From Hirundichthys speculiger (taxonomy: Eukaryota; Chordata; Actinopteri; Beloniformes; Exocoetidae), in assembly GCA_018398805.1 (NCBI GenBank), contig JAGFBZ010002315.1, positions 1 through 64,000 on the forward strand: DNA of 64,000 nucleotides, given 5' to 3'. Positions 11,419-23,400 of this stretch are shown here, one piece after another. The position numbers and the translations under genes are program-made. Position 1 is the first letter of the stretch; every line of letters starts with the position of its first letter. The notes under the pieces are model-generated. The model searched no databases. It had not been told where the DNA came from and worked only from the letters and a program-made list of their open reading frames with translations.

Positions 11419-14400
11419 GTAAGCCCCGCAGCGTGGGCGGCTCCGAGCGCGTGCAGCTCTCCGGGGCGTTCAACGTGCGGAAAGGGAAGCTGGCGCTGCC
11501 GGTGAACCGCTGGTCGAAGCGCCAGGTGACCCTGAGTGGAACCTGCCTCATCGTGTCGTCCGTGAAACACGCCCACTCCGGCAAGATGCACATCCTCCCG
11601 CTGATCGGAGGAAAGGTACCCTGAGGACTCTAAAAGTTTTAAAACCTTTTAATCGGCTCGTTGTAGCTGTGTAAACCGTTGGGAAGTCTCGTAATGTCCG
11701 GTTGATACAGGATGTCTTCCTACAGGTGGAGGAGGTGAAGAGGCACAGCCACTGTCTGGCGTTCAGCTCGGCCGGTCCTCAGAGTCAGACGTACTACATC
11801 AGCTACGACTCGTACACGGAGCACCTGCGCTGGCACAGGATGGCCTCCAAGGTACAGTCCGTCTCCTCAGCACCTCACCTGGATGGTCAGTGTTCCAGGT
11901 GTGTTTTGGAGCAGTCGCATTTCCTGCCTGCAACGCTCCGAAAATTTCAGTCCAGTCAAAATTAATTTTAGCTTCGTGCATCTTTACTTTGGTGATATAA
12001 GGATAATTTACAGAAACGCCAAATTGTTTTTTTTTTTTCTTCTTTTCAAAGGAAAAATTCACAAAGCAAAGATTAAAGTTAACAGTCTGAATCTTATGAT
12101 CCTCCTAAAATGAAACGGGACGTTGTTATTCCTGTAAACTGTTTTTAAATGACTCTGGTGAAGAGCAGCTCTTCCTTCCTGACGTGCCACAGCGGTTGGT
12201 TTATTTTTATTTTTTTCTTTTACTTCATCGACCTCAGCGTGTCGTGCTGCGGTCGATGAGGAGATTCTTCCTTCACTGACGCTGTAATTCCTGTGCACGT
12301 GTGCATGAATCACAATCAGACTGACTTTATTGTAGGGGGGGAGGGGGAGTTTTCAGCCATTACAAGCTCCCCAACAGACAAAAAACAAAAGTGTGAGTAG
12401 AATAAAGAAATATACTGATCCCTCGTCAATTCGCGCTTTAAGTTCTGCGGTTTTAGTTATTCGCAGATTTTTCAGAAATATATAATATAAAAAAAAAAAT
12501 TAAGAAAAAATTGTGGAAACATCACAGGATGTTGTGCGCGTTCTCTCACAGCAAAGAAATGCTGTGAGCCAGCCTGGCCCCTTTAAGAAGGTGGCCTTAT
12601 GGGTAATGTAGTGTGTGTGCAGCCCAGCGTGTAAAGATTTACTTTCTCTGTTAACCGACAGGAGCCCAACAATACAACCTGTGTGATGTTACAAGTTCCT
12701 GCAGTGACACAATAAAGTTCCCGTTCCATGCAGAGAAAAAACCGGACTTTTTCTATTTGTTGTTGTTAGCGTGTTAGCCGCTAATTACGAGCCAAAATAG
12801 CACAATACCAGCGGTTTCTTTCTTTACTACGGTTCAGAGACCAGAGGCTGTGAAGGAAACAGAAAGACCACAGTTGAGCCTTTGTCTTGTTTCGCTACTT
12901 TTTTACGGTTTTTAAACATATTTTAAACACATTATTGAGGCTCGGGGTCTCCGGTTCGTGGATTTTGATTGTCGCGGGGGGGGCGCCGGTCCCCATTAAC
13001 CGTGAAAAATAAGGGATCACTGAAAAGGTTTAACCCCTTAGGATTGAATGTATCAAGATCCCGGCAGAAATAAACACATTTGCATCAGTTAGCTTAAATA
13101 AAGAGACTCCAAACAGGGTGACGCTAGGACATCTACGGCACGGCGACGTGCACGCGCCCCTGCGCAGCCAACGCTCCGCCTCCTACGAGGGTTTCTTAGT
13201 TAAAGCTTTTGGTCAAGTCAGCTCAACGGCCCTCAAAACAAATCTCGGGCCACGTCAGGGAACGGTTGAGAGGATTACGCAACGCTCGAGCGAGCCGTTC
13301 CTGTCGAGGTGGGCGGGTCTTCGTCAGCCCGAGCCCCCCCCCCCCCCCCCCCCCCCCCCGATGATCGTTCGTTATGATGTTATCTGAGTCTTTCACTCCG
13401 GGGCATGAAAGTTTAGTCATGTCTTCAAAAATGGACACAAAGCGTGAGTAAATGAAACTGCCCCGTCATGACTTTTATTTATAGCTCTTGTACTTTTCAA
13501 ATGAGGAACAAAATCCACGACGTCCAGTGTCAAAGAGCTTTCTAGCGCAGGTTTGGTTTTGTTTCACCGCCCTTCCTGCCGAAGCCTGATGTCAGCTTTT
13601 GGTTAAGTTAATTATAAGCCGGTTACTGAGGGCGTTATCTTGTCATGGCCGATGGTTTGACGGTAAGACGGCGCTGTTGTGTGACGTGAACGGCGGGCGT
13701 CCCGTCAGAAGTTGACCCTCTCCGACCCTGTTGTCTGTGCCAGGTTGCCTCCCAGAGGGTGAACTCCGTGGACCTGTCCTGCTGCAGCCTGGAGGAGCTG
13801 CCCGCCCAGATGTTCTACAGCCAGGACCTGACCCACCTCAACCTCAAGAACAACTTCATGTCTCCGCGTAAAGGCGTCACGGCGCTCACCAGGTGAGACT
13901 CTGACACCCACTGGAAACCACGAGTTTCCAGTTTCTGGTGGTTGGGGTGGGGGCCGTCCCTCTGCACTTCCTGCCACGTGGTCTGAAGGAGCTGCAGCAG
14001 CTTTGATCGAGTTACGGATGACGTGCGCATGCATGCGGGTGTTTTGAATGATTAAACGAGAGCTGCAGGGGTGATGAGAGATTTGACCTCGGATGACCTC
14101 TGGGTCAGAGTGGCTCCTGTGTGTTTTTTCCAGGTCTAAAGTTAGAGGCTGACGTCACCGTCTTCTGTGGCATCTTTGGCTGTCTGGCCACAATCATCTG
14201 TTTGTTTCCCACACAGCTTTACTTAGGATGGAGAGAAGTTTTTCTTCTGGAAGACAAGGATGTAAAACCCGTTAAAAGGAACAGTAGCATCAAAAAGGAA
14301 TGACGCGCTGGCGGATAGCAACGGGACCAGTTTTATTTTTTTATTTTAACGCGTGTGTTAGGGATGGGCATTTGGTCGAGATTTATTCTTCGATCGTCGG

Positions 14401-17400
14401 GAGAATTAATGATTAATAATCGATTAATCATTAACATTTTTATATTGAAAACTATCACAAATATTCTCGATATCGGCGTGACGTTTGTTTTCCCCTTTGG
14501 CCTGGTTGCTATGGCCCGCGCATGCCCAGATGTGTTCAGTGGCCCGGATGTTTGTGGTCGACAATAATGTGACATTTCCTGTTTCTTTTCTTTAAAAAAA
14601 ACAACGATAATAAACAAGAGATATCGAGGAGACTACTTAACAAGGACAATTTATATCAAGGCGCCAGTATTACAGGCTTTTTGTTTCTTAAAAAGATGCG
14701 CTTGTTGTGTGCTCGATGTGCGCCGCAGCTCGTTCTGGTCCGTGCTAACACCGAGTTGAGGCTAGGCTAGGCTAGGCTAGGCTAGGCTAGGCTGATGATG
14801 AACCGCCTCCACCATCCTTTACAAGGCTTGGATGGGTGTTGTTCAAGTGATACATCATTGTCGTTGTCGATTAATTGTATTTGTAATTTGCATTGCAGTG
14901 ATTGCAGTACACTTGCTCATTTTCTAAACGAAAGTGGTCCCACGCCACACTTCACCGCGACCGCTTCATGATTAGGCGATGACCTACAGAAGCTAGCATG
15001 TAACAACTGAGTCCAGCCAGGGTAGGGTGATGGTGAAATGTTGCCCCCTGTTGCCAAAATTCTATCAGTGGCACAGTGAAATGCATCGCATTGTTTGAGG
15101 ACGTGCACTGATAACCTACGTTCGGATTGTTTAAAAAAAAAAAAAAAATTCAGTTCATCAACGAAAATTAATTTCTTCAACCAAATTCTTAATGATCAAT
15201 CATCTGTCATGTTAATACAAGTTAACGCGTTATTATCGCGTTAGCGCATTAATTTATTAACGCAGACGTTTATTTTATCGTGCGTTAACGCATGTTGCTC
15301 ACATGCTTTTGTTTTGAAAAGTCTGTTACTGGCTGCTCCGGAACCGGAAAACAGTAAACATAAGGAAAAGCTAAAACAGACATGGAGAACGGTAAAAATC
15401 CGTGAACTTTACAGTTCAGGTAGAAATATTAACAATTCTGTCTGAAAAAAAAAAATTTTGGACAACAACAAAACTTTGTGGTCATTCCTCCACATTGTTC
15501 CATCAGATCTGCTCCATGTGTTCACTGTCCTGCTGTTCTCTAGCTGGTTACTGCAGTGCGGCTCCATCTAGTGGCACAGATGTGTAATGACAACAGAAAG
15601 TCCAGTCCTCGATTATAAAACTAATTCAGTTCTGTGGCCCGTTTTTAATTTCGTATTTTTGATCCAAGTCTAAAATTGAAATATTTAAAACAGGCATTTT
15701 TTTCAGTTTTTTTTTTTGCGTTAGATTAAAAAAGGAAAAATGTTATAAAATGTCACTTTTTAATTTTTTTTTTTTTTTTTCATTTTTGATTGACAATTAA
15801 AAATGGAAAGAACGAATGATACACAGATTGGTAAAGTTACTGAACTTTAACATGGACATTTTCATTTTAAAGTTCTCCCAGACGGAGGATTCAACAGAAA
15901 CAAGGTTATTTGTAACAACTGACAAGTTAAACTCCCCGTTAAAAGTTTCTGCTGTTACCTCAGAAATTACCTGTTTTAATGTTCTGATTGTGCTGAGACA
16001 CAATCATTTTGTTGGATTTTGTTTGTAGACTTTTTTTTTTTTTTTTTATAAAAACAGGATGACATTAATGCCCTGACAGTGGCAATAAGCTTTATTTTTA
16101 TTTTACATTTTTTAAGATGAGATTTACACTAAATATGTGTTACTGACAAGTGCTGATGTTAAAAGTGTTTGAACAACAAATGTTATGACACTTTAGTTCA
16201 TATGGCGGCAGAACATTTAAATAAAAGTGACCTTTACACTACTTTTGATTCAATATTTAATTTCGCGCACACAATGCGATTGATTGTGATTAATCAGGGA
16301 AATAATGCGATTAATCGCGATTAAAAATTTTAATCATCCAGCCCTAGTTAATACATAAAAAAAAAAAAAAAAAAAAAAACGCATGTCATGTTTGGATTTG
16401 AGGAGAAGAAAGACTCCGCTGCTCCCTGAGTCCAGCTGTTGGCGTCACCTCCCGGTTTGTGACAACAGCTGCTGAGCTGAAGGTAGACGTGTGAGTCGTG
16501 TCCGGCGGTCCCGCTTGAAAACAAGCGGTGACTTTTACCGGTTTGACTCCCGCCGTTATCCAAAGCCAATATTTGATGCTGGATAAGCCTCGTTTATCGG
16601 AGCAGATGCGTTCCAGCCTTATGCGGGTACTGGACTCATCTGGCATTTACCTGGTTGAAATGTACACACGGACGCCATTGTTTCTGTGTAAACACTGTTC
16701 CTGGGTCGTCCCGCCACTCCTCCCTCTGAAGGACGTGGCTCCGGCTCAGCCTGACCCCCCCCGTGAACCGGATCGTTTTACGCCACGAGGGCGTGCAGGC
16801 TCACCCGGGCTCCTACCTGACGCATTGACGCAGTGCAGACCTTTCAGTTGTTCCCCCGTTTGCTGAAGAGGGGTTACGTAACTGTTTTTTTTTTTTTTTT
16901 TTTTTTTAGTGTTTGTTTTTGCAGGTGGTCATTTCAGAAGAAAGCTAGTTTGTAGCGCTGCATGTCTCACTCTCACTCACGGCCAGCGTCTCCGTTTCTT
17001 CCAGGTTCTGTAAGCTGAGAAGCCTCAGTCTGTCCAATAACGCTTTGTCTGAGTTTCCTCTGGCTTTGTGCGACATCACCTCCCTCACCGAGCTGAACCT
17101 CTCCGGGAACCGCCTCTCCTGCCTGCCCGCTGAAGTGGCGACCATGCACAAGTAAGTGGAGGCGGGGGGGAGAGGAGGCCGACCCTCTCGTCCCTGAAAG
17201 ACGCATCGGTGGGGAGCGTCCTTGCCTCTGGAGGAGCATCGACAGATTAATCCGTCCCGGTGTTAAATGAACAGCTGGCTGTGGCCCAGACACGTGTCCT
17301 GACGCTGCAGATATTCAGCGGTCGGCGCCGTCCCCAACGCCCCGGGTCGGTCGGGACTTTAATCCGCAGTACTTTTAAAACCCAGGCTTTTAGATCCTTG

Positions 17401-20400
17401 CAGAAACCCGCTTCTGCTTTTATTGTAGATGTTTAACTGCATACAGACGCGGTCCAAGCTTCAGTTCAGGTACATAAACCTGAACAACAACGTATCACAC
17501 AGCGCTCAGGGGGAAAGACATCAGCAGTGATCTGAGAAAACGAGCCGTTTCTGCTGAAATCAGTGATTTAAGGGGGAAAAAAATCTAAATCTGATCATTT
17601 GAAGGTTTGGAACAAGTAATAAAAAACAAAAAGAAAAACCCAAAGCTTGAAAGATGCTGAAAATGACCAAATAATTCTTAGTTCCAGATCCCTGAATAAG
17701 TGAAGACTGAAACAGAAAATAATCTCATTAATTTGAATGAAGCTTTTTATTGTGAAAGAATGAAAAAACTGGAACTCTGGGTCAGTGATTCCCAAAGTGT
17801 GGGCCGCGGGCCCCTGGTGGGCCGTCGAGGTACTGCAGGTGGGCCGCCAGAGGTCATTAAAAACAAACAAATATGTTTTAAATCCTCGATTAAAAAAAAA
17901 ATGTTTTTAAATGACTATATTATTTATTAAATGATTTAAAAAATATTTAGAAAAAAATATTTCATTCTACTGTAATCTTAACATGTCAAGTGTCACCTTA
18001 TTTGTTGACCCCTTACATTAAAGAACAGAACAATTAGGATAGTAGGAACTAGTTTGTCTAAGACGAAAACAGCGCGACTTCGTTTTCAAATCAAACAAAG
18101 GAGACCGAAGTGTTCGGCCGCGACGCAAAGCAGCAGGTTCAGTGGAAACTAGAGACGGCTGTACACAAACACGGCGGTGGAGGGGTGGTGATGTGGGTTT
18201 GTTTCTGCAGCCACGGGCACCTTTCAGTCCACCGAGTAGACGCCGACGCCTCGACGTACCAGCGTCTTCCAGAGTCGAATATGAGGCCGGACGCTGGTAA
18301 ACGCTCTTGTTCAGATGCTTATCTGCTGTCGCTCCCCCCCCGTTTATATTTGGTGCAGAGTTCAAGGGTCCGTTTAGCAAAATAATCCCCAGAGTCTTGG
18401 CTGTTTGGAGCAGGGATTACAGAATTTGGCTTAAGGCCGAGAGAGAGAAAACGACCCCGTTAAACTCCTTCCTCTCTGTCGCCGTGTCCCGCCCAGCCTG
18501 CAGACGCTGCTCCTGGACGGGAACCTTCTGAGCGCGCTCCCCGCGGAGCTGGGCTCCCTGGAGGGCCTGACCTACCTGGGCTTGTCCTTCAACTGCTTCG
18601 GCTGCGTCCCGCCCGTCCTGGAGAAGCTCAGGGGGACGGAGAGGCTCTGCCTGGCGGGGAACCAGCTCTCGGTCCTGGACCTGGCGGCGCTGCAGTGGCT
18701 GCCCGCTCGCTACGTGGACCTCAGGTGAGAACATCCGCACGGTTTGTGACGTTTTTAGGCCTCATGAAGCTTGTTTAATTATTCAGAGCTTCGAGGCGAA
18801 AGCGTTTGTCAGTCATTGAAACTGACGTCTTCATCCAGTGAAATAAGAGGATCATTTTGCAGCTTTATCTCAAACGTTGGCTTTTATGGATCATCTGCGG
18901 CGTTTTCCACCCGGCTGTCAGCTGGTGAATACCGGCCGACAAGTTCTCGGGACGCAAAAAAGTGCGTCTGACTGTTTTCTGGGCTCTCTGATGTTTCTCA
19001 GGCTCAACCAGCTTCAGGCGGTGACGGCGGCGGGTGCGGAGCAGCTGGTCCACGTCGTCCAGCTGGACCTGAGGGACGCCGGCCTGCAGGAGCTGGACGT
19101 CACGTCCCTCTGCAAGCTGGAGCTGCTGCGCTGCGACAGGAACTCGCTGTCCCTCCTCCGAGTCAGCGGCCACGCCCTCAAGAGCCTGCACGCCGCTCAC
19201 AACGGTAATAAAACGTTATACCGGATGTAAAACAAACGCGGCCCGGCGCTCCGTATTTATTTACTCTCGTCTTTCATTTGCAGAGCTGAGGCAGCTGGAG
19301 GTGCAGCCCGTGCCGGAGAACCTGACGGTTCTAGACCTGTCCCGGTACGAACGCCTCGCCGCCCCGTTTGCACCTTTTCATGAGCCGCTCGCTGACTGCG
19401 TTTGCTCTCTTTTGAAGGAACAAGCTGGGAAGCGTCCCGGACTGGGTGGGCGAGAGCAGCCGGCTGGAGGTGCTGGACATCAACCACAACTGCGTCACCG
19501 AGCTGCCCGCATGGTGAGCAGCGCACGGACTCGTGCAGCAACGCCGTCGCTTCTGTTCCTGGACGGATCTGAGCTGCACCAACAAACCATCCAGCCTCAT
19601 TTATTACTGAAACATCTTTGGCCGTGTTCGTGTTGCAGGCTGCTCTCCAGCGGGAGCCTGAGGAAGCTGCTGGCGGGCTGGAACGACGTGTGTCGGCTGG
19701 TCGAGAGGCTGGACGCATCTCAGCTGGAAGTCCTGGACCTCCAACACAACCATCTGACCGAGCTCCCTCCCGCACAACCTGTTCATCAAAGCCCAGAGGT
19801 GCCGCCCCGTCCTCCTCTCCGCTCACCTGTCCGTCCTCTGTGTGTTTCTGGTGACGTCTCAAGCTTGTTGTCTTCTGGATTTCATCGCAGCTTACGATAC
19901 CTGAACGTGTCGGCCAACAAGCTGGAGGACGTCCCAGCAGCCACCATGTCGGAGGACGCCTGCAGCAGCCTGGAGGAGCTCTACGTGACCAACAACAGCC
20001 TGACAGACAAGTGCATTCCTCTGCTGACGGGGCACAGCCAGCTCAAAGTGCTGCACCTGGCCTACAACCAGCTGCAGACCTTCACCGCCAGGTGAGACAT
20101 GCAGCACGAGTCTGGACCACAGTCATTAACCTTTTAAAAGAGAAGCATGGGCCGCCCCGGTGGCGCAGTGGTTAGGGCAGGCGGCCCATATATGGAGGCT
20201 ACAGTCCTCGTGCGGCTGGTCGCGAGTTCGACTCCCGGCTCGTCAACCCTTTGCCCCGTGTCTTCCCCCTTCTCTCTCCGCCCCCCTTCCTGTCTCTTCA
20301 CTGTCAATAAAGCCACTAGTGCCAGAAAAAATCTTAAAAAAAAAAAAAAAAAAAGAGAAGCATGTAGGGATGCACGATAATTATCGACCAGATAACTATC

Positions 20401-23400
20401 GGGCCGATAACAGGAAATTATGACGTCATCCCAATAAGTCAGATATCACGACGAATAGCCCCGATAACATATATATTTTTGTCAACACAGCAGTGCCTCG
20501 CTCCCTCTGAGCCTTGAATGACCAGCAGTGAATGTTATGTTCAAGTGACGTCGGCATAATCAGAAAAACGATTACTCAGTCAGGAAAATCAAGAATACCC
20601 CCCCATGCCAGAAAACAACTCGTTAACTCGGTCATAATTTTAGTAGTTGCTAATTACATTGATATTTGCAGTATTTTCCCACATGTTACACATAAAAAAA
20701 GAAAAAAATAGAAAAGGCTGAAAGAACGACTAGCAAACGAGGGAACAGAGGAATTTACGTTACACCTTGAATGCAGCATGCAGCACAGCGCTGATCACCA
20801 AACATGGCGGCGTGGAACTTCGTTAAAGTTTCAGAAGAAGATAGTTTGGTGGTTATTTGTGACGAATCCTCCGAGTGAATTCTACGAGGAGGGAAGCACA
20901 AGCTTTAATACGTAAAACCTGATCAGCCACCTACAACATAACAATCACTTCCATGGAGTTTTGAAATTGTGCTAACGTGAGCTAACATGAGGTAACATGA
21001 GCTAGCCAACACCAAGTCTTGTCTCCGCTCTCCTCTCCTCGCCATCATTTCTCTCATCTAAAGCTTTCATGAGATTTAAAAAAAAAAAAAAACTGTTAAA
21101 CCTCATTTACTTTAATTAAAGGTATTAATTTGAATGGAACCACAAGCCAAAATCCTTTAAATGTAATTTTTTGTTACTATGAGTTCACTTTTTCAGTTTA
21201 TTTACACAGACAAGACAACTTGTGTCAGTACATCATGACCTGTGCATTATTTTTTATTGTCATTTAGGAATATATTTTTTCAGTTTGTAATTTTGATGCA
21301 TGTATTTCCATCAGTTCAAGGAGCCTTTATTTTTTATATCAGTCAGTAATGAACCTTATTTAAGTTAATGTGAGATATCAAATAGGTTTGTTTGATAGCT
21401 TTACGGAAATGTTTGAGAGGCTTGACAATAGTTTTTAATTGGGAAAAAAATAAATATCTGTTCATTTGAAAAGTCAAAACTATTTTTTAATTTTGTTCAT
21501 AGTATTGATGTAATGATCTTAGGTATATGTGTGTGTTATCAGTTATCGGTATCGGTTTTAAAAAAACAGTTCGCTTCCACTGAGTTTGGATCTTTGTATC
21601 TTCATATTCTGCAGCAAACTGGCTCGACTGGAGCAGCTGGAGGAACTGGACCTGAGCGGGAACAAGCTGAGAGCCGTGCCCACCACCATCCTGAACTGCC
21701 AGCGGCTGCACACGCTGTCGGCCCACTCCAACTGCATCAACGCTTTCCCCGAAGTCCTGCAGCTGCCCGAGATTAAGGTGAGCTGCAGATTTATCTGCAG
21801 GGGGCTCATCAGAGCCCGAAAATCAAAAAAAAAAAAAGTGTCCCAACTTCTTAGTGTGCATTTATTCAAATGTCGCTCCTGGAAATCGGTGTCAACTCTC
21901 TGTCCCAGTTTTTTTCTGTGTCTCTACCTCCTTCTGGGCTAAATCTGAAAATCCTTCATAATCTCCCTGTAACTTCTAATCTTTGTCTTTGCCGTGGAGG
22001 CAGCTCTTAAACACGCTGGAACTGCAGCTGGAGCCCAAAACTGCTCCAAACTATTTTTTTTTTTTTTTTTTTTTGAGAGGGAAACTGTGGTTACAGTTTT
22101 AAGAGGAGAAATAAAGTAGATCCTGGCAGGAGACTACATCAGAAAGGAAAAGCATTTTAAATGGAAAAATAACGGGGTGATGATGTCATTCACGGTGACG
22201 TTGCTCGACTGTGAGATTGTCGTCTCTCGCTGTCGTTATCAGTGCGTGGATCTGAGCTGCAACGAGCTGGCCGAGGTCACGCTGCCGGAGACGCTTCCTC
22301 CAAAGCTCCAGGAGCTGGACCTCACGGGAAATCCTCGACTGGGCCTGGACCACAAGAGCCTGGAGCTCCTCAAGTACGGGCCGCGAGTATAAACACGCCC
22401 CCGCGGAGACTTTCAGAAACGTAAAAGCAGCGTCTCGATGTCACGTCTCCCTTCTCTCTGCAGTAACATCCGCTGTTTGAGGCTGGATCCTTCCCCTTCG
22501 GCCCAGTGCGCCAGGGAGAGTCACGGCGCCCCGGCGGTCTGGAGTCACGGCTACACCGAGGCCTCCGGAGTCAGGAACAAGTCAGTCTTTCCCCGTTTGT
22601 CTCGTTCCGAGTACTCGGACGGCGCTAATGTGGTTGCGTTGTTGCTCTGAGCCGCTAACTCACGGACGCCGTCGTCCCCAGGCTGTGCGTGGCGGCGCTG
22701 GCCCAGGACAGCTTCTGCGGGATACGGGAGGCTCTCTACGGGGTTTTTGACGGAGACAGGAACGTGGAGGTGCCTTACCTGCTGCAGTGCACCATGGGAG
22801 ACGTGCTGGCCGAGGAGCTTCACAGAGGCCAGAGGCAGGAGGACTACATGACCAACACTTTCCTCACCATGCAGAGGTAAACGCACGATTCCCGATCCAG
22901 AACCTCGGTTTACTCGTCGCTGCATTCTCAAACGTCTCGCTCCGCCGCAGGAAACTGGGAACGGCGGGCCAGAGGATGGGCGGCTCGGCGGCTCTGGTCC
23001 ACATCAGACACGACCCGGTGGCCCCCGGCGAGCACGGCAGCTGCTTCACCCTGAAGGCCGCCAACGTCGGCAGGTGCCAGGCCGTGCTGTGCCGAGACGG
23101 CAGAGCGACGCTGCTGTCCGACGTCCACACGGTCAGAGAGGAGCCGGAGTACCGGCGGGTTCGGCTGCACAACGCCATCATCACCGAGGTAACGAGTACT
23201 AGTATTTAAACAGTCGATGACAATCAATTCAGTTGATGGTTTCCGAAGTCTGAATGAATGAGACGTAGTTTTGGCTGGTTTAAGGCAGCAGGTTTATCCA
23301 CAGCTGTGCTCTTCGGTGGCGTGTGCCTCTTGAGACTTGAGTTATACAGCTTTGTGCTTCCATGCAAACATCAGATTAAACGCAAATCCTGATAATCTGA

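Noticed and set aside
14758..14793. (GGCTA)n tract as a possible telomere-like or CRISPR-like array
   Set aside because: It is a short pentanucleotide run internal to a hAT-like family, present in both copies.
19257..19862. 201-codon minus-strand frame across several PHLPP exons and introns
   Set aside because: Crosses verified splice sites of the plus-strand gene and has no recognisable domain.
20160..20240. Possible tRNA gene
   Set aside because: A and B boxes are present but the cloverleaf is not convincing and the unit ends in poly-A with a 14-bp duplication, so it is a SINE head.
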